Shown here piece after piece: positions 8,490-16,735 of a DNA stretch of 64,000 bases. The notes under the pieces are model-generated. The model ran no database searches, had not been told where the DNA came from, and worked only from the letters and a program-made list of their open reading frames with translations. Each line of letters begins with the position of its first letter. The first letter of the stretch is position 1. The stretch comes from Chloroflexota bacterium (GTDB lineage: Bacteria > Chloroflexota > Anaerolineae > Anaerolineales > UBA4823). The position numbers and the translations under genes were made by a program. The DNA is taken from contig JAKOUW010000017.1 in NCBI GenBank assembly GCA_029782365.1, positions 186,001 through 250,000 of the forward strand. The letters run 5' to 3'.

Positions 8490-9332
8490 ATGACAACTTA
8501 CGCTCACCCCGAGTTTTTGGTGGAGACAGGCTGGGTCGCTGAAAATCATGATGACCCCGCCGTCCGCATCATTGAATCAGATGAAGATCCTCTGTTGTAT
8601 GACATGGGCCACATCCCAGGCGCAGCGCGCGTGGATTGGTTCACCACACTTCAAAATCCGCTCAAGCGTGATTTTCTTTCCAAGGAAGAATTCGAAAAAC
8701 TGGCAGGCGAATTGGGTCTGACCCACAAGACCCTGGTGGTCTTTTACGGCGATAAATCCAATTGGTTTGCCTGCTACGCTTTGTGGCTGTTTATGTATTA
8801 TGGTCATCAAAAAGTAGCTATCATGAACGGCGGGCGGGCCAAATGGGAAAAAGAAGGCCGAGCATTCACCAAAGAAAAACCGACCTTCAGCCCCACACAG
8901 TACAGCGCCGAATACCCCAACCGGGCGATCCGCGCCTACCGCAACGATGTTTTCCGCCATATTGAAGAGCACAAAGCCCTCGTCGATGTGCGCTCGCCGA
9001 AGGAGTACAGCGGTGAGCTCTTGCACATGGCGAATTATCCACAGGAAGGCGCCACGCGCGGCGGACACATTCCTGGTGCGGTGAACATACCCTGGGCGCA
9101 GGCTGTCAACGAAAGCGACAGCACGTTCAAGGCTCCAACCGAACTGCTAGACCTGTATAAAGGCCACAGCATCACCCCGAACCAGGATGTGATTGCCTAC
9201 TGCCGCATCGGGGAACGTTCATCGCTGACCTGGTTCGTGCTCAAGTTCCTGCTCGGCTATGCAAATGTCCGCAATTATGACGGCTCATGGACTGAATGGG
9301 GCAATCTGGTGGACGCCCCCATCGAGAAGTAA
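8490..9332 (+). CDS. sseA: two-domain thiosulfate sulfurtransferase (rhodanese)
   Basis: 280 residues with two tandem rhodanese domains. The N-terminal one is inactive (no Cys in its loop). The C-terminal one carries the active-site loop CRIGERSS with persulfide-forming Cys238, and the family ending [10 protein letters not shown]. It moves sulfane sulfur from thiosulfate or 3-mercaptopyruvate to an acceptor. [12 protein letters not shown] loops are typical of the SseA/CysA group, closer to thiosulfate than mercaptopyruvate enzymes. AAGGAG precedes the ATG. The sufE gene follows after 3 bp, so the two probably pass persulfide sulfur along. Confidence 0.9.
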   Translation: MTTYAHPEFLVETGWVAENHDDPAVRIIESDEDPLLYDMGHIPGAARVDWFTTLQNPLKRDFLSKEEFEKLAGELGLTHKTLVVFYGDKSNWFACYALWLFMYYGHQKVAIMNGGRAKWEKEGRAFTKEKPTFSPTQYSAEYPNRAIRAYRNDVFRHIEEHKALVDVRSPKEYSGELLHMANYPQEGATRGGHIPGAVNIPWAQAVNESDSTFKAPTELLDLYKGHSITPNQDVIAYCRIGERSSLTWFVLKFLLGYANVRNYDGSWTEWGNLVDAPIEK

Positions 9333-9335
9333 ACG

Positions 9336-9764
9336 ATGAGCAGCATCCCGCCCAAGCTGGCTGAAATCATCGATAATTTTCAGTGGTGCGAAGGCAGCGA
9401 AAAGCTGGAGCTGTTGGTGCAGTACGCCGAAACACTGCCCGAGCTGCCTGCCTGGCTGCAGTCACGCCGCGCCGAGATGGACTCTGTGCCCGAATGCATG
9501 ACTCCGGTGCATGTTTTGGCTGAGACGCAGGATGGGAATCTGGTTTTTCATTTCGCTGTGCCGGCTGAATCGCCTCTTGTGCGCGGTTTCGCCGCCTTTA
9601 TGAAAGAAGGCCTGGACGGAAGCCGACCGGAAGAGATTTTGCAGGTGCCCGGTGATTTTTATGTCCAAATGGGCCTGGAGAAAGTGCTCACCCACCAACG
9701 CCTGAACGGTCTTTCAGCCATTTTGGCGCACATGAAACAATTGGCAGTCCGCGAACTGGGCTGA
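9336..9764 (+). CDS. sufE: SufE-family sulfur acceptor
   Basis: 142 residues, normal SufE length. Catalytic Cys54 is in MDSVPECMTPVHV, the loop that takes persulfide from a SufS-type desulfurase. Other family marks are the FHFAVPAESPLVRGFAAFM segment and the C-terminal LTHQRLNGLSAIL. It begins 3 bp after the sulfurtransferase stop, so it may accept sulfur from that protein as well. No sufS or sufBCD is in the window. Confidence 0.9.
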   Translation: MSSIPPKLAEIIDNFQWCEGSEKLELLVQYAETLPELPAWLQSRRAEMDSVPECMTPVHVLAETQDGNLVFHFAVPAESPLVRGFAAFMKEGLDGSRPEEILQVPGDFYVQMGLEKVLTHQRLNGLSAILAHMKQLAVRELG

Positions 9765-9806
9765 TGGATCGACTGCCAGACAGCGCAACATTGTGAATTT
9801 CACATA

Positions 9807-9847
9807 CGACGAAGCAATCTGGCCTCCAGAGCCAGGTTGCTTCGTCG
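9807..9847. terminator. hairpin between convergent sufE and lipoprotein genes
   Basis: Arms CGACGAAGCAA (9807-9817) and TTGCTTCGTCG (9837-9847) are perfect complements, and CTGGC/GCCAG extend the stem inwards to a 7-base loop. There is no long T run on either side, so it may stop both transcripts only weakly or act as a 3' stabiliser. Confidence 0.55.
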
Positions 9848-9879
9848 CGAATTGAACTTTCGATGCAGAGAAAACGTGA

Positions 9880-10332
9880 TTAAGGGGTCGAAGTGGGGTC
9901 AGCCTTACAGCGGCCGGTGTAGAAATCCAAAACATCACAATTCTTGCCCGACTTCAGGATGCACAATTCCTTGGTCGAGGGCGGCGCCGTGTCCATATCC
10001 ATGGTGGTGTACTGGTTGCCAGTCACCAGGCAGTAGGTGACCTGCTCAGAGGGTGAACTGCTGATATCCACGCCGCCCACCGGACAGTCGCCGTTCATCA
10101 AGGCCCATTCTTCGCACGCCATCGTATCGCTGAACATGCACAGCCCATACTGACTGCTATCACCCGCCGTTTCAATTTTCAATGTGCCGCCCTGCTTCGC
10201 ACAGTTCTCCGAGGCCGGGTTGGCAACATGAGTTTTCGGCGTGTTTAAAGGCCTGACTGCTGTGCAGGCTGCCAGCGCCAGCAAGCCAGCCAGCATTGCT
10301 AAAAATATTTGCACTTTCATTCTTTTGGTCAT
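9880..10332 (-). CDS. DUF333-family lipoprotein
   Basis: 150 residues. The signal ends in the lipobox LAAC. The segment NPASENCAKQGGTLKIETAG ... YGLCMFSDTMACEEWALMNGDCP is a DUF333 domain, the small Cys-rich 'putative hemolysin' module. A second Cys-rich stretch follows (CLVTGNQY, LCILKSGKNCDVLDFYTGRC). ATG at 10332 is chosen from AGGAG about 6 bases upstream. Exported and lipid-anchored; function unknown. Confidence 0.75.
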   Translation of the reverse strand: MTKRMKVQIFLAMLAGLLALAACTAVRPLNTPKTHVANPASENCAKQGGTLKIETAGDSSQYGLCMFSDTMACEEWALMNGDCPVGGVDISSSPSEQVTYCLVTGNQYTTMDMDTAPPSTKELCILKSGKNCDVLDFYTGRCKADPTSTP

Positions 10333-10571
10333 ACAATCTCCTATGGAGGCATCTCCTAAGATGAGACGCCGGGCAACGATGGAAAGTTCCAGCGCGCGGC
10401 TCAATTTTACCAGACGAATTTTCTTTCTAATCGCAAATCGTCCAAACGCGTTTGCTCGACCCAATCTTCATTTGCTATTCATCCAGAGATGATATGCTTT
10501 AAGACAAACACAGTCAAATGGCGAAGCGGGCTTCTGGCCTGCGCAAAATCGAGAATTATCGGAGGTTATTT

Positions 10572-11033
10572 ATGAAATCAAAAACCGGATGGATCATCGC
10601 AGGAGTGCTTGGCCTGGTCATATTGTGCCTGGTACCCAGCTTCGTGATGGGGCGCTTTTGGGGACGGGGGCTGGAATTTGGCCACATGGCGGGACGATTT
10701 GCCGGTCCTGGCATGATGAGCAGGTTTGGCTTCTGGAATCCGCTGGGTTTCCTGGGAATGATTTTGATGTGGCTCATCCCGGCAGGCCTGCTGGTCTTAC
10801 TGGTGATCGGCGCGGTCGCGCTGGTCAACAACCTGACTCAGCCAGAGCGCAAAGCGCGGCCGCCAGCCCCAACAATGCCGGTGTCGGCGGCGCAGTCTTC
10901 TGCCCCAGCCTCAGCGGCGGCAGCTCTCACCCCAGCACCCATTGAACAAACCGAGAGGCAGTGCGCCAACTGCGGCCAGCCAGCCCAGGCCGGGTGGGCG
11001 CACTGCCCGTACTGCGGTCAAGCGCTTGCTTAA
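10572..11033 (+). CDS. membrane protein with C-terminal zinc ribbon
   Basis: 153 residues. Two membrane helices (IIAGVLGLVILCLVPSFVMG and LGMILMWLIPAGLLVLLVIGA) flank a Gly/Phe/Met-rich loop. An Ala-Pro linker leads to a C-terminal zinc ribbon CANCGQPAQAGWAHCPYCG (two CxxC pairs). ATG at 10572 follows GGAGG; the longer frame has no such site. No further family assignment. Stand-alone gene. Confidence 0.75.
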   Translation: MKSKTGWIIAGVLGLVILCLVPSFVMGRFWGRGLEFGHMAGRFAGPGMMSRFGFWNPLGFLGMILMWLIPAGLLVLLVIGAVALVNNLTQPERKARPPAPTMPVSAAQSSAPASAAAALTPAPIEQTERQCANCGQPAQAGWAHCPYCGQALA

Positions 11034-11066
11034 GAAATACACGCAGCGACCAGGCCCGGACAACCG

Positions 11067-12287
11067 TCAGGCCTGGCTGAGCGCCTGGTCAAGATCAGCG
11101 ATGATATCCTGGGCATCCTCAATGCCAACCGCCAACCGCACCAGGTCATCGGGCATATTCAGGCGAGCGCGCACTTCGGGCTCGCAGTCGGGATATGCCA
11201 TGGCAGTGACATGCAGAGCCAGGGTTTCCACACCGCCCAACGAGGGTGAAATATACAGCAGGCGCAGAGCATCCAGAAACCGGAAGGCCGCCGCCTGGCC
11301 GCCGCGCACCCGGAAAGATAACAGGCCGCCGAAGCCGCTCATCTGGCTGGCGGCTATTTCGTGACCGGGGTGCGTTTTCAGCCCGGGGTAAAACACACAC
11401 TCCACCTTCGGGTGCGCCGCCAGGTAATCTGCAACTACCTGCGCGTTGCGATTGTGCTGGGCGACGCGGATCGCCAGGGTCTTCATGCCACGCAGGAGTA
11501 AAAAGGCAGTGTTTGGATCGGAAATGCCGCCCAACACACCAATATAATTGCGCAGCAGGTTGATTAACTCGCTGCGCCCGGCGATGAATCCTGCCAGCAG
11601 GTCGTTGTGCCCACCCAGATACTTGGTGGCCGAATGGATGACCAGGTCGATGCCAAAATCCAGCGGGCGCAGGTTGACCGGCGTGGCCAGTGTGGCGTCC
11701 ACCACACTTACCACATGATGACGCCTGGCAATTTCGGCAAATTGGCGCAGGTCGAGTACGCGCAGGTAGGGGTTGCTGGGGGTCTCGGAAAAAACCAACC
11801 GCGTTTCCGGCCGTATGGCAGCCTCCAGGGCAGCGAAATCGCCCAGCGGCACGACAGAGCAGTCCACTCGCAGGGGCTTAAGCAGTTCTTCGCAGAACTG
11901 GCGTGTGCGCCGGTAGCTGTCATCGGTCAGGATGAGGTGGCTGCCGGAGGGCAAGAACTTCAAGAAGGTATAGGTGAGCGCGGCCATGCCAGAGGCCACC
12001 TGGATAGCGCTCTCCGCTCCCTCCAGGGCCGCCAGCCGCGCCTCAGCGGCCGCAATGGTCGGGTTGCCGTAGCGACCGTACTCGTACCGCCCGGTCTCGA
12101 CACCAAAAATATGCGCCGTCTGGTAATCCACTGTATCGGCCATATTATCAAAGGTATAGGTGGATGTCTGGAAGATCGGCTCCACTAAGGCATGATGGGG
12201 CTTGGTACGCGCCTCGCTGGCGTGCACAGCTTGCGTAGATTGGCCCGGACAGGCGGGTTGGGTAAGGGTCACCGGAGGCTCGCTCAT
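11067..12287 (-). CDS. Cys/Met-metabolism PLP enzyme (cystathionine synthase/lyase family)
   Basis: 406 residues. Fold-type I PLP enzyme with the Cys/Met-metabolism signature around the Schiff-base lysine in IHSATKYLGGHND, the phosphate-contact YGRYGNPT, and SGMAA before the first helix. Members do trans-sulfuration (cystathionine gamma-synthase, beta- or gamma-lyase, methionine gamma-lyase, O-acylhomoserine sulfhydrylase); sequence alone does not decide which. AAGGAG precedes the ATG. It is transcribed apart from the adjoining cysM operon, from the promoter at 12473-12501. Between promoter and gene are a Met-codon leader ORF and a terminator, so expression is probably attenuated. Confidence 0.85.
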   Translation of the reverse strand: MSEPPVTLTQPACPGQSTQAVHASEARTKPHHALVEPIFQTSTYTFDNMADTVDYQTAHIFGVETGRYEYGRYGNPTIAAAEARLAALEGAESAIQVASGMAALTYTFLKFLPSGSHLILTDDSYRRTRQFCEELLKPLRVDCSVVPLGDFAALEAAIRPETRLVFSETPSNPYLRVLDLRQFAEIARRHHVVSVVDATLATPVNLRPLDFGIDLVIHSATKYLGGHNDLLAGFIAGRSELINLLRNYIGVLGGISDPNTAFLLLRGMKTLAIRVAQHNRNAQVVADYLAAHPKVECVFYPGLKTHPGHEIAASQMSGFGGLLSFRVRGGQAAAFRFLDALRLLYISPSLGGVETLALHVTAMAYPDCEPEVRARLNMPDDLVRLAVGIEDAQDIIADLDQALSQA

Positions 12288-12302
12288 TTGATTGCTCCTT
12301 GC

Positions 12303-12340
12303 GAAAAAATAAACAGGCCGCCTTGTGCAGGCAGCCTGTT
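12303..12340 (-). terminator. intrinsic terminator in the leader of the PLP-enzyme gene
   Basis: On the minus strand an 11-bp stem AACAGGCTGCC / GGCGGCCTGTT (plus-strand arms 12330-12340 and 12312-12322, one G-U pair), 7-base loop, followed by TATTTTTT. It lies between promoter and ATG, only 15 bases before the ribosome site, so it must be conditional. The leader ORF upstream contains GGGCAGC (plus-strand 12381-12387), able to pair with GCTGCC in the first arm and prevent termination. Confidence 0.8.
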
Positions 12341-12371
12341 TTGGTTTACCGGTAGTGGACTGCTGGTTGCA

Positions 12372-12464
12372 TTACCACGAGCTGCCCGGGCGACTGGACG
12401 CGTAAGCAGGCATGCGGCGCATCAGCATCGAAAATCGGGTAAATACAACCAACTTAGTAATCAT
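12372..12464 (-). CDS. putative leader peptide with clustered Met codons
   Basis: 30-codon ORF starting ATG at 12464, 8 bases after the -10 box TACAAT. The mRNA would therefore begin at or one base before the ATG (leaderless). The peptide has Met at positions 1, 13, 15 and 18 (SMLMRRMPAY) and ends SSRPGSSW. Its last codons contain GGGCAGC, the candidate antiterminator. The expected logic is that a ribosome stalled at the Met codons leaves GGGCAGC free to block the terminator, while a ribosome that finishes covers it. Too short to support by codon statistics. Confidence 0.55.
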   Translation of the reverse strand: MITKLVVFTRFSMLMRRMPAYASSRPGSSW

Positions 12465-12472
12465 CAGGAGCT

Positions 12473-12501
12473 ATTGTAGCGGCATGGCGGCGAGGTGTCA
12501 A
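12473..12501 (-). promoter_or_regulatory. promoter of the PLP-enzyme transcript
   Basis: On the minus strand TTGACA (12496-12501), exact 17-bp spacer, TACAAT (12473-12478). It places the start of transcription next to the leader ORF ATG at 12464. Confidence 0.8.
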
Positions 12502-12581
12502 TCCTTCTGACGCATTTTCTGTGATGTAATCTGCCCGGCCTGGCGGTCAGGCCAGAACCTGTATACTGCGAAAGATTCAGC

Positions 12582-13637
12582 TCATTGGTCAGGCACGGGG
12601 ACAGTGGGCAGGTTATTTTCTTGAAGAACCTCATTCAACAAAACCAGGTCGTAAATACCCTGCAAGTCGGGCAGCTCTTTCAGAAAGCCGGCGGTGTGCG
12701 CCGCCTTGGCAGACACGAACAGCGAGCTGGCAATGGGATCCCAGGTTGGGCGGAAGCGCTGCCAGGCCTGGTTGAGCACAGCCTCATTCAGCTTTTTGCC
12801 ACTGAGCTTCTCGAATTCGGCGTTGACCAACGCCCGTGCCTCCACCGGATTCGCGTTTTCCCATTGAGTAACAGCGACGTGCGCCTGCAGCCAGGCTCTG
12901 ACCAGGCTGGGGTTAGCTTTTAAGAATTCCGTGCGCACGATGATCTGGGCGGTGACAAAATCGCCCTCCGGCCACAGATCGCGCTCATCCACAAGGATCA
13001 CGCCCCCACCCTCCACCACCAACCGGCTCGCCCAGGGTTCAGGCGCCCAGGCGCCGTCAATTTGTTTTCGTTTGAAGGCTTCCAGGATTTGTGAGTTCTG
13101 GGTGGGAATGACCTCTACACTGCCGCCCTTTTCCTTTGTCTGGAAGCCATTGGCGATCAAATAACTGCGCAGGGCTACATCCTGCGTGTTGCCCAACTGC
13201 GGAGAAGCAATTTTTTTACCATCCAGGTCGCGCGCCGATTGGATGCCCGCATCAGCGCGCACGACAAACGCCGCGCCGCCGCTGGTCGCGCCAGCCACGA
13301 TGCGCAGGGCCTCACCTTTTGACTGCACATACCCATTGATTGCTGGATTAGGCCCGATATATGCCAGGTCAAGCTGGCCAGCAAATATAGCCTCAATCAC
13401 CGAAGGGCCAGCGTTAAAAACCGTGGTTTCGATCTTGACCTCGCTGCCCAGTGCGCGCTGGAAGTCGCCGCGCGCCAGGCCGATCAGCGCCTGTGAATGG
13501 GTGATATTTGCAAAATATCCTACCCGGATTACCCGGGGTTGGCTGGCCGGCTCTGACGAGCAGGCAGACAGTAAACACGCAAACGGAACACACAATGAGA
13601 GCAGCAGGCGCAGGGCAGCTAGCCCGAAAAGACGCAT
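12582..13637 (-). CDS. ABC substrate-binding lipoprotein, SsuA/TauA/nitrate type
   Basis: 351 residues. Signal with lipobox LLSAC. The mature part is an NMT1/SsuA-like periplasmic-binding protein: VIRVGYFANITHSQALIGLARGDF, AGPSVIEAIFAGQLDLAYIGPNPAI, then SGGAAFVVRADAG and GAWAPEPWASRLV. These proteins bind sulfonates, nitrate or thiamine precursors. It is the last gene of the cysM-mec-cysO-moeZ operon (48 bp after moeZ), which favours a sulfur compound such as a sulfonate. No permease or ATPase gene is beside it. Confidence 0.8.
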   Translation of the reverse strand: MRLFGLAALRLLLSLCVPFACLLSACSSEPASQPRVIRVGYFANITHSQALIGLARGDFQRALGSEVKIETTVFNAGPSVIEAIFAGQLDLAYIGPNPAINGYVQSKGEALRIVAGATSGGAAFVVRADAGIQSARDLDGKKIASPQLGNTQDVALRSYLIANGFQTKEKGGSVEVIPTQNSQILEAFKRKQIDGAWAPEPWASRLVVEGGGVILVDERDLWPEGDFVTAQIIVRTEFLKANPSLVRAWLQAHVAVTQWENANPVEARALVNAEFEKLSGKKLNEAVLNQAWQRFRPTWDPIASSLFVSAKAAHTAGFLKELPDLQGIYDLVLLNEVLQENNLPTVPVPDQ

Positions 13638-13685
13638 ATCCGGTACCCCATTCCAAAAAGAGTAAAAAGGCTTGCGCCTTTCGCC

Positions 13686-14840
13686 TCAATACACCGGCAG
13701 GCTGGGATCGATCTCGCGCGCCCAGGCGTTAATGCCGCCCTTCAGGTTTTTCACCTTACGGAAGCCAGCGCTGCGCAGGAGTTCCAGGGCGCGTGCCGAG
13801 CGGGTGCCGGCTTTGCAAAACACCACCAATTCCTGGGCGCTGTCCAGCTCAGACAGGCGCCCGGCAAGCTGGCCGAGTGGGATCAGGTCAGCGCCGGGCA
13901 GGCGTGAAATCTCCAGCTCATGCGGCTCACGCACATCCAACAGCTTGAGGTGGTTGCCCTGCCGCAGGCGCGCGGCCAGCTCGGGGGCGCTGATATCCCA
14001 GCCGCCGCCCACCACACCCTCTTCGTGGTCGTGACCAGGCACGCCGCAAAATTCTTCATAATCAATCAGTTCCGTGACGGTAGGGTTCTCGCCGCAGACT
14101 TTACACTTGGGATTCTTATGCAGCTTGACGAAATCGAAGGACATATCCAGGGCATTGTACAAAAGCAGGCGGCCGATCATCGAGTCGCCCACACCCAGGA
14201 TCAACTTGAGCGCTTCGGTTGCTTGTAATGTGCCCACCGTGCCGGGCAGAACACCCAAAACACCGCCCTCGGCGCAGGAGGGCACCAGGCCAGGCGGCGG
14301 GGGCTCGGGGAACAGACAGCGATAGCATGGGCCGCGGCGAGCGTCAAACACGCTAATCTGCCCATCAAAGCGGAAGATCGAGCCGTAGACGTTTGCCTTG
14401 CCCAACAGCACACACACATCGTTGACCAGGTAGCGAGTGGGGAAATTGTCGGTGCCGTCGATCAGGATATCATAATCCCGGGCAATTTGCATGGCATTCT
14501 GTGAAGTGAACGGCTCATTGTAAGTGGTCACCTCGATATCGGGGTTTAAATCGAGCATACGCCGGCGCGCCGATTCGACTTTTAAGACACCCACGCCAGA
14601 TGTGCCGTGGATCACCTGGCGTTGAAGATTGGACGAATCGACCACATCGTAATCCACCAGGCCGATGCGCCCCACCCCGGCAGCAGCCAGGTACAGCGCC
14701 ACGGGCGAACCCAAACCGCCGGTGCCAATGACCAGCACGGAGGCGGCTTTTAATTTGCGCTGTCCTTCCAGACCCACCTCCGGGATTAACAGGTGGCGCG
14801 AGTAGCGCAGGATCTCTTCGTGTGAAAGACCTGGCAGCAT
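13686..14840 (-). CDS. moeZ: MoeB/ThiF-type E1-like adenylyltransferase fused to rhodanese
   Basis: 384 residues, MoeZ architecture. The N-terminal E1-like domain has the ATP loop GTGGLGSP (39-46), DGTDNFPTRYLVND, zinc cysteines C172/C175 and C246/C249, and Cys189 in VPSCAEGG. The C-terminal rhodanese domain carries C342 in VVFCKAGTRSA. It adenylates the C-terminal glycine of a small sulfur carrier and then thiocarboxylates it, the rhodanese Cys carrying the sulfur. The next gene upstream (6 bp away) is that carrier. The same set (moeZ-cysO-mec-cysM) makes cysteine in actinobacteria. Confidence 0.9.
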   Translation of the reverse strand: MLPGLSHEEILRYSRHLLIPEVGLEGQRKLKAASVLVIGTGGLGSPVALYLAAAGVGRIGLVDYDVVDSSNLQRQVIHGTSGVGVLKVESARRRMLDLNPDIEVTTYNEPFTSQNAMQIARDYDILIDGTDNFPTRYLVNDVCVLLGKANVYGSIFRFDGQISVFDARRGPCYRCLFPEPPPPGLVPSCAEGGVLGVLPGTVGTLQATEALKLILGVGDSMIGRLLLYNALDMSFDFVKLHKNPKCKVCGENPTVTELIDYEEFCGVPGHDHEEGVVGGGWDISAPELAARLRQGNHLKLLDVREPHELEISRLPGADLIPLGQLAGRLSELDSAQELVVFCKAGTRSARALELLRSAGFRKVKNLKGGINAWAREIDPSLPVY

Positions 14841-14846
14841 AGCCGC

Positions 14847-15125
14847 TTACCCGACTCCGCCGGCGATGCTGGGGATCAGCATCAAGCGGTCGCTGCTCTG
14901 GACGGCAGTTTGCAGACCGTGCAAATCACGGACGTTGTTGTCATTGAGATATAGGTTGACAAACGAGCGCAGTTCACCTTCATTATTAATCAGGTGAGTC
15001 TTCAAGCCGGGGTACTGCGCCAACAGGTCTTGCAGGACCGCGCCGATCGTTTCACCCTGCACCACGACTTCACTCTGTCCATTCGTGTATGAGCGCAAAG
15101 GGGTGGGAATTCGTAAAGAGGCCAT
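14847..15125 (-). CDS. cysO: ubiquitin-like sulfur carrier protein, CysO/MoaD family
   Basis: 92 residues with the beta-grasp pattern of MoaD/ThiS: MASLRIPTPLRSYTNGQSEV, IGAVLQDLLAQYPGLKTHL, and LMLIPSIAGG near the C-terminus. The chain ends ...AGGVG, two residues beyond the diglycine that must be exposed for thiocarboxylation. The MPN/JAMM peptidase encoded just upstream could remove them, as known for QbsE and HcyS, or could release cysteine from the CysO-cysteine adduct as Mec does. It feeds sulfur to CysM in the same operon. Confidence 0.85.
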   Translation of the reverse strand: MASLRIPTPLRSYTNGQSEVVVQGETIGAVLQDLLAQYPGLKTHLINNEGELRSFVNLYLNDNNVRDLHGLQTAVQSSDRLMLIPSIAGGVG

Positions 15126-15150
15126 AGCGAAATTTATCTCCTAAAAAAAA

Positions 15151-15606
15151 TTATTTTCGACCGCTCACCGCAGAAATTGGCACGTCCACCACCAATGTTT
15201 CCGCCTCGAAGGCCGAGCGGTCTTCAGCCAGGAGCCATGAACGGCTCTCCGCGGCTTTTCCATTATAAACACTGGTAATGATATATGAAAACCATGGCAT
15301 CGCCCATTCGCGATCGTACTCGGACGGGCGGTTGGGATGGTCGGGATGCGAATGGAACACACCCAGCACATCCAGGCCAAGGCTGGCCGCGGTCTGTTCG
15401 CCAAGCAGATAATCCTGCGGGCTGAGCAAGAATCGGTTATGGCGTGCGCCATCTTCGCGGGTGTTTGCTAAAGGCAGGATCTGCTGGATGTGTTTTTCAT
15501 CGCCGCGAACCTGGCCCAACAACAGGCCGGCGCCTTCATCAGGATACGCCTGTTCGCCGTGAGCGAAGATTTGAGCCATTAGCTGTTTTGAAAGAATTAA
15601 GCTCAT
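15151..15606 (-). CDS. mec: JAMM/MPN+ metallopeptidase, Mec-like
   Basis: 151 residues. The zinc site is complete: E24 (PDEGAGLLLG) and H85-x-H87-x7-S95-x2-D98 (HSHPDHPNRPSEYD). In Mycobacterium, Mec cleaves cysteine from the CysO-Cys adduct. Its start overlaps the cysM stop (ATGA), so translation is probably coupled. With CysO ending GGVG, trimming of the carrier tail is a second possible job. Confidence 0.9.
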   Translation of the reverse strand: MSLILSKQLMAQIFAHGEQAYPDEGAGLLLGQVRGDEKHIQQILPLANTREDGARHNRFLLSPQDYLLGEQTAASLGLDVLGVFHSHPDHPNRPSEYDREWAMPWFSYIITSVYNGKAAESRSWLLAEDRSAFEAETLVVDVPISAVSGRK

Positions 15607-16586
15607 ATATCCCCTTTCCAGAGGTGCCGATCACTCAAGTACTTAAAACCAGCATCAGGGAAGATCGTCACCACCACGCCTTCACGCAAGGTGTGCGCCA
15701 CCTGCAAGGCGGCGACTGCCGCCGCACCTGACGAAATACCAACAAACAGGCCCTCTTCGCGCGCCAGCCGCAGAACCATTCGCTGGGCGTCTTCTGTGCT
15801 GACATCCAACGTCTGGTCGGCAAAGGTGGGTTCGAAGATGCCAGGCCGAATGGCGGAGGGCATGTGCTTGAGCCCCTCCAGACCGTGAAAAGCGGCGTCT
15901 GGTTGGCTGGCGATAATCTGGATTTCCGGGTTGTATTCACGCAGGTAGCGGCCTACACCCATCAATGTGCCCGAGGTGCCCAGGCCGGCGACGAAATGCG
16001 TCACCTGGCAGCCCGTTTGCTGGACCAGCTCAGGGCCGGTGGTCAGGTAATGCGCCTGCCAGTTGGCAGGGTTATCATACTGGTTGGCGTAAAAATAACG
16101 CTCAGGTTGTTCGGCGACCATGTGGCGCGCCATGCGGATAGCGCCGTCGCTGCCTTCCAGCGGGTCGCTCAGGAACAGTTCAGCGCCCAGGGCGCGCAGG
16201 ATCGCCAGGCGTTCGGGGCTGGCATTGGCCGGAACAACCAGACTGACCGGTATGCCCAGCGCCGCGCCAAAGGTGGCGTACGCAATACCCATGTTGCCCG
16301 AAGTGGAATCAAGCAGGCGCCTGCCACTTACCAGGTGGCCGTTCGCCAGGGCAGTTTGCAAAATATTCAGCGCTGGCCTGTCCTTGATCGAGCCGCTGGG
16401 GTTAAACCACTCGGCTTTGGCCAGCACCCGCACGCCCGGGGCCAGCCCGGCTGTGATTCGCTGGAGCGGGATGAGCGGGGTGTTGCCCACCGCTTCCGCC
16501 AGGCCGATTCCGCAGGCAGACTGCACGCTGTATGTTGACGGCAAGAAACTTGTCAAAGGTGACAGCATTTGCTTATCCATAACCAT
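15603..16586 (-). CDS. cysM: cysteine synthase, CysM type
   Basis: About 327 residues. Fold-type II PLP enzyme: Schiff-base lysine in WFNPSGSIKDRPAL, STSGNMGIAYA for the substrate, GLGTSGTLMGVGRYL for the phosphate. It joins O-acetyl- or O-phosphoserine with sulfide or a CysO thiocarboxylate; the operon (mec, cysO, moeZ downstream) favours the thiocarboxylate. The start is uncertain: ATGs at 16586, 16580 and 16568 are in frame and none has a strong ribosome site. Earlier in-frame codons lie inside the leader terminator. The leader carries a Cys-codon ORF, so it is likely cysteine-controlled. Confidence 0.88.
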   Translation of the reverse strand: MVMDKQMLSPLTSFLPSTYSVQSACGIGLAEAVGNTPLIPLQRITAGLAPGVRVLAKAEWFNPSGSIKDRPALNILQTALANGHLVSGRRLLDSTSGNMGIAYATFGAALGIPVSLVVPANASPERLAILRALGAELFLSDPLEGSDGAIRMARHMVAEQPERYFYANQYDNPANWQAHYLTTGPELVQQTGCQVTHFVAGLGTSGTLMGVGRYLREYNPEIQIIASQPDAAFHGLEGLKHMPSAIRPGIFEPTFADQTLDVSTEDAQRMVLRLAREEGLFVGISSGAAAVAALQVAHTLREGVVVTIFPDAGFKYLSDRHLWKGDI

Positions 16587-16607
16587 CTTTTCATCAAAAT
16601 CATCTTT

Positions 16608-16711
16608 AAAAACAAAAAACGACAACCTAAGCCACAAACGAGTTGCTCATGCAATCCAAGAGTTGGTTTGCAGGGCTTGCGCTCCATTCCTGCCAGATGA
16701 TTTGTCGTTTT
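16608..16711 (-). terminator. long-range terminator/attenuator before cysM
   Basis: On the minus strand AAAACGACAA (plus 16702-16711) pairs perfectly with TTGTCGTTTT (plus 16616-16625), followed at once by a T-rich run (TTTTTTGTTTTT). The 76 bases between can fold further (GCAGG with CCTGC). It lies between the promoter at 16809-16836 and cysM. The segment CAAGCCCTGC inside it (plus 16670-16679) can instead pair with GCAGGGTTTG at the end of the leader ORF. Confidence 0.65.
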
Positions 16712-16735
16712 ACTGCGTATCTGAGCAAAAAATGG

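Noticed and set aside
12288..12501. SAM riboswitch or T-box before the PLP-enzyme gene
   Set aside because: None of the SAM-I, SAM-II or SAM-IV conserved blocks nor the T-box TGGNACCGCG element is visible; a leader-peptide attenuator explains the terminator better.
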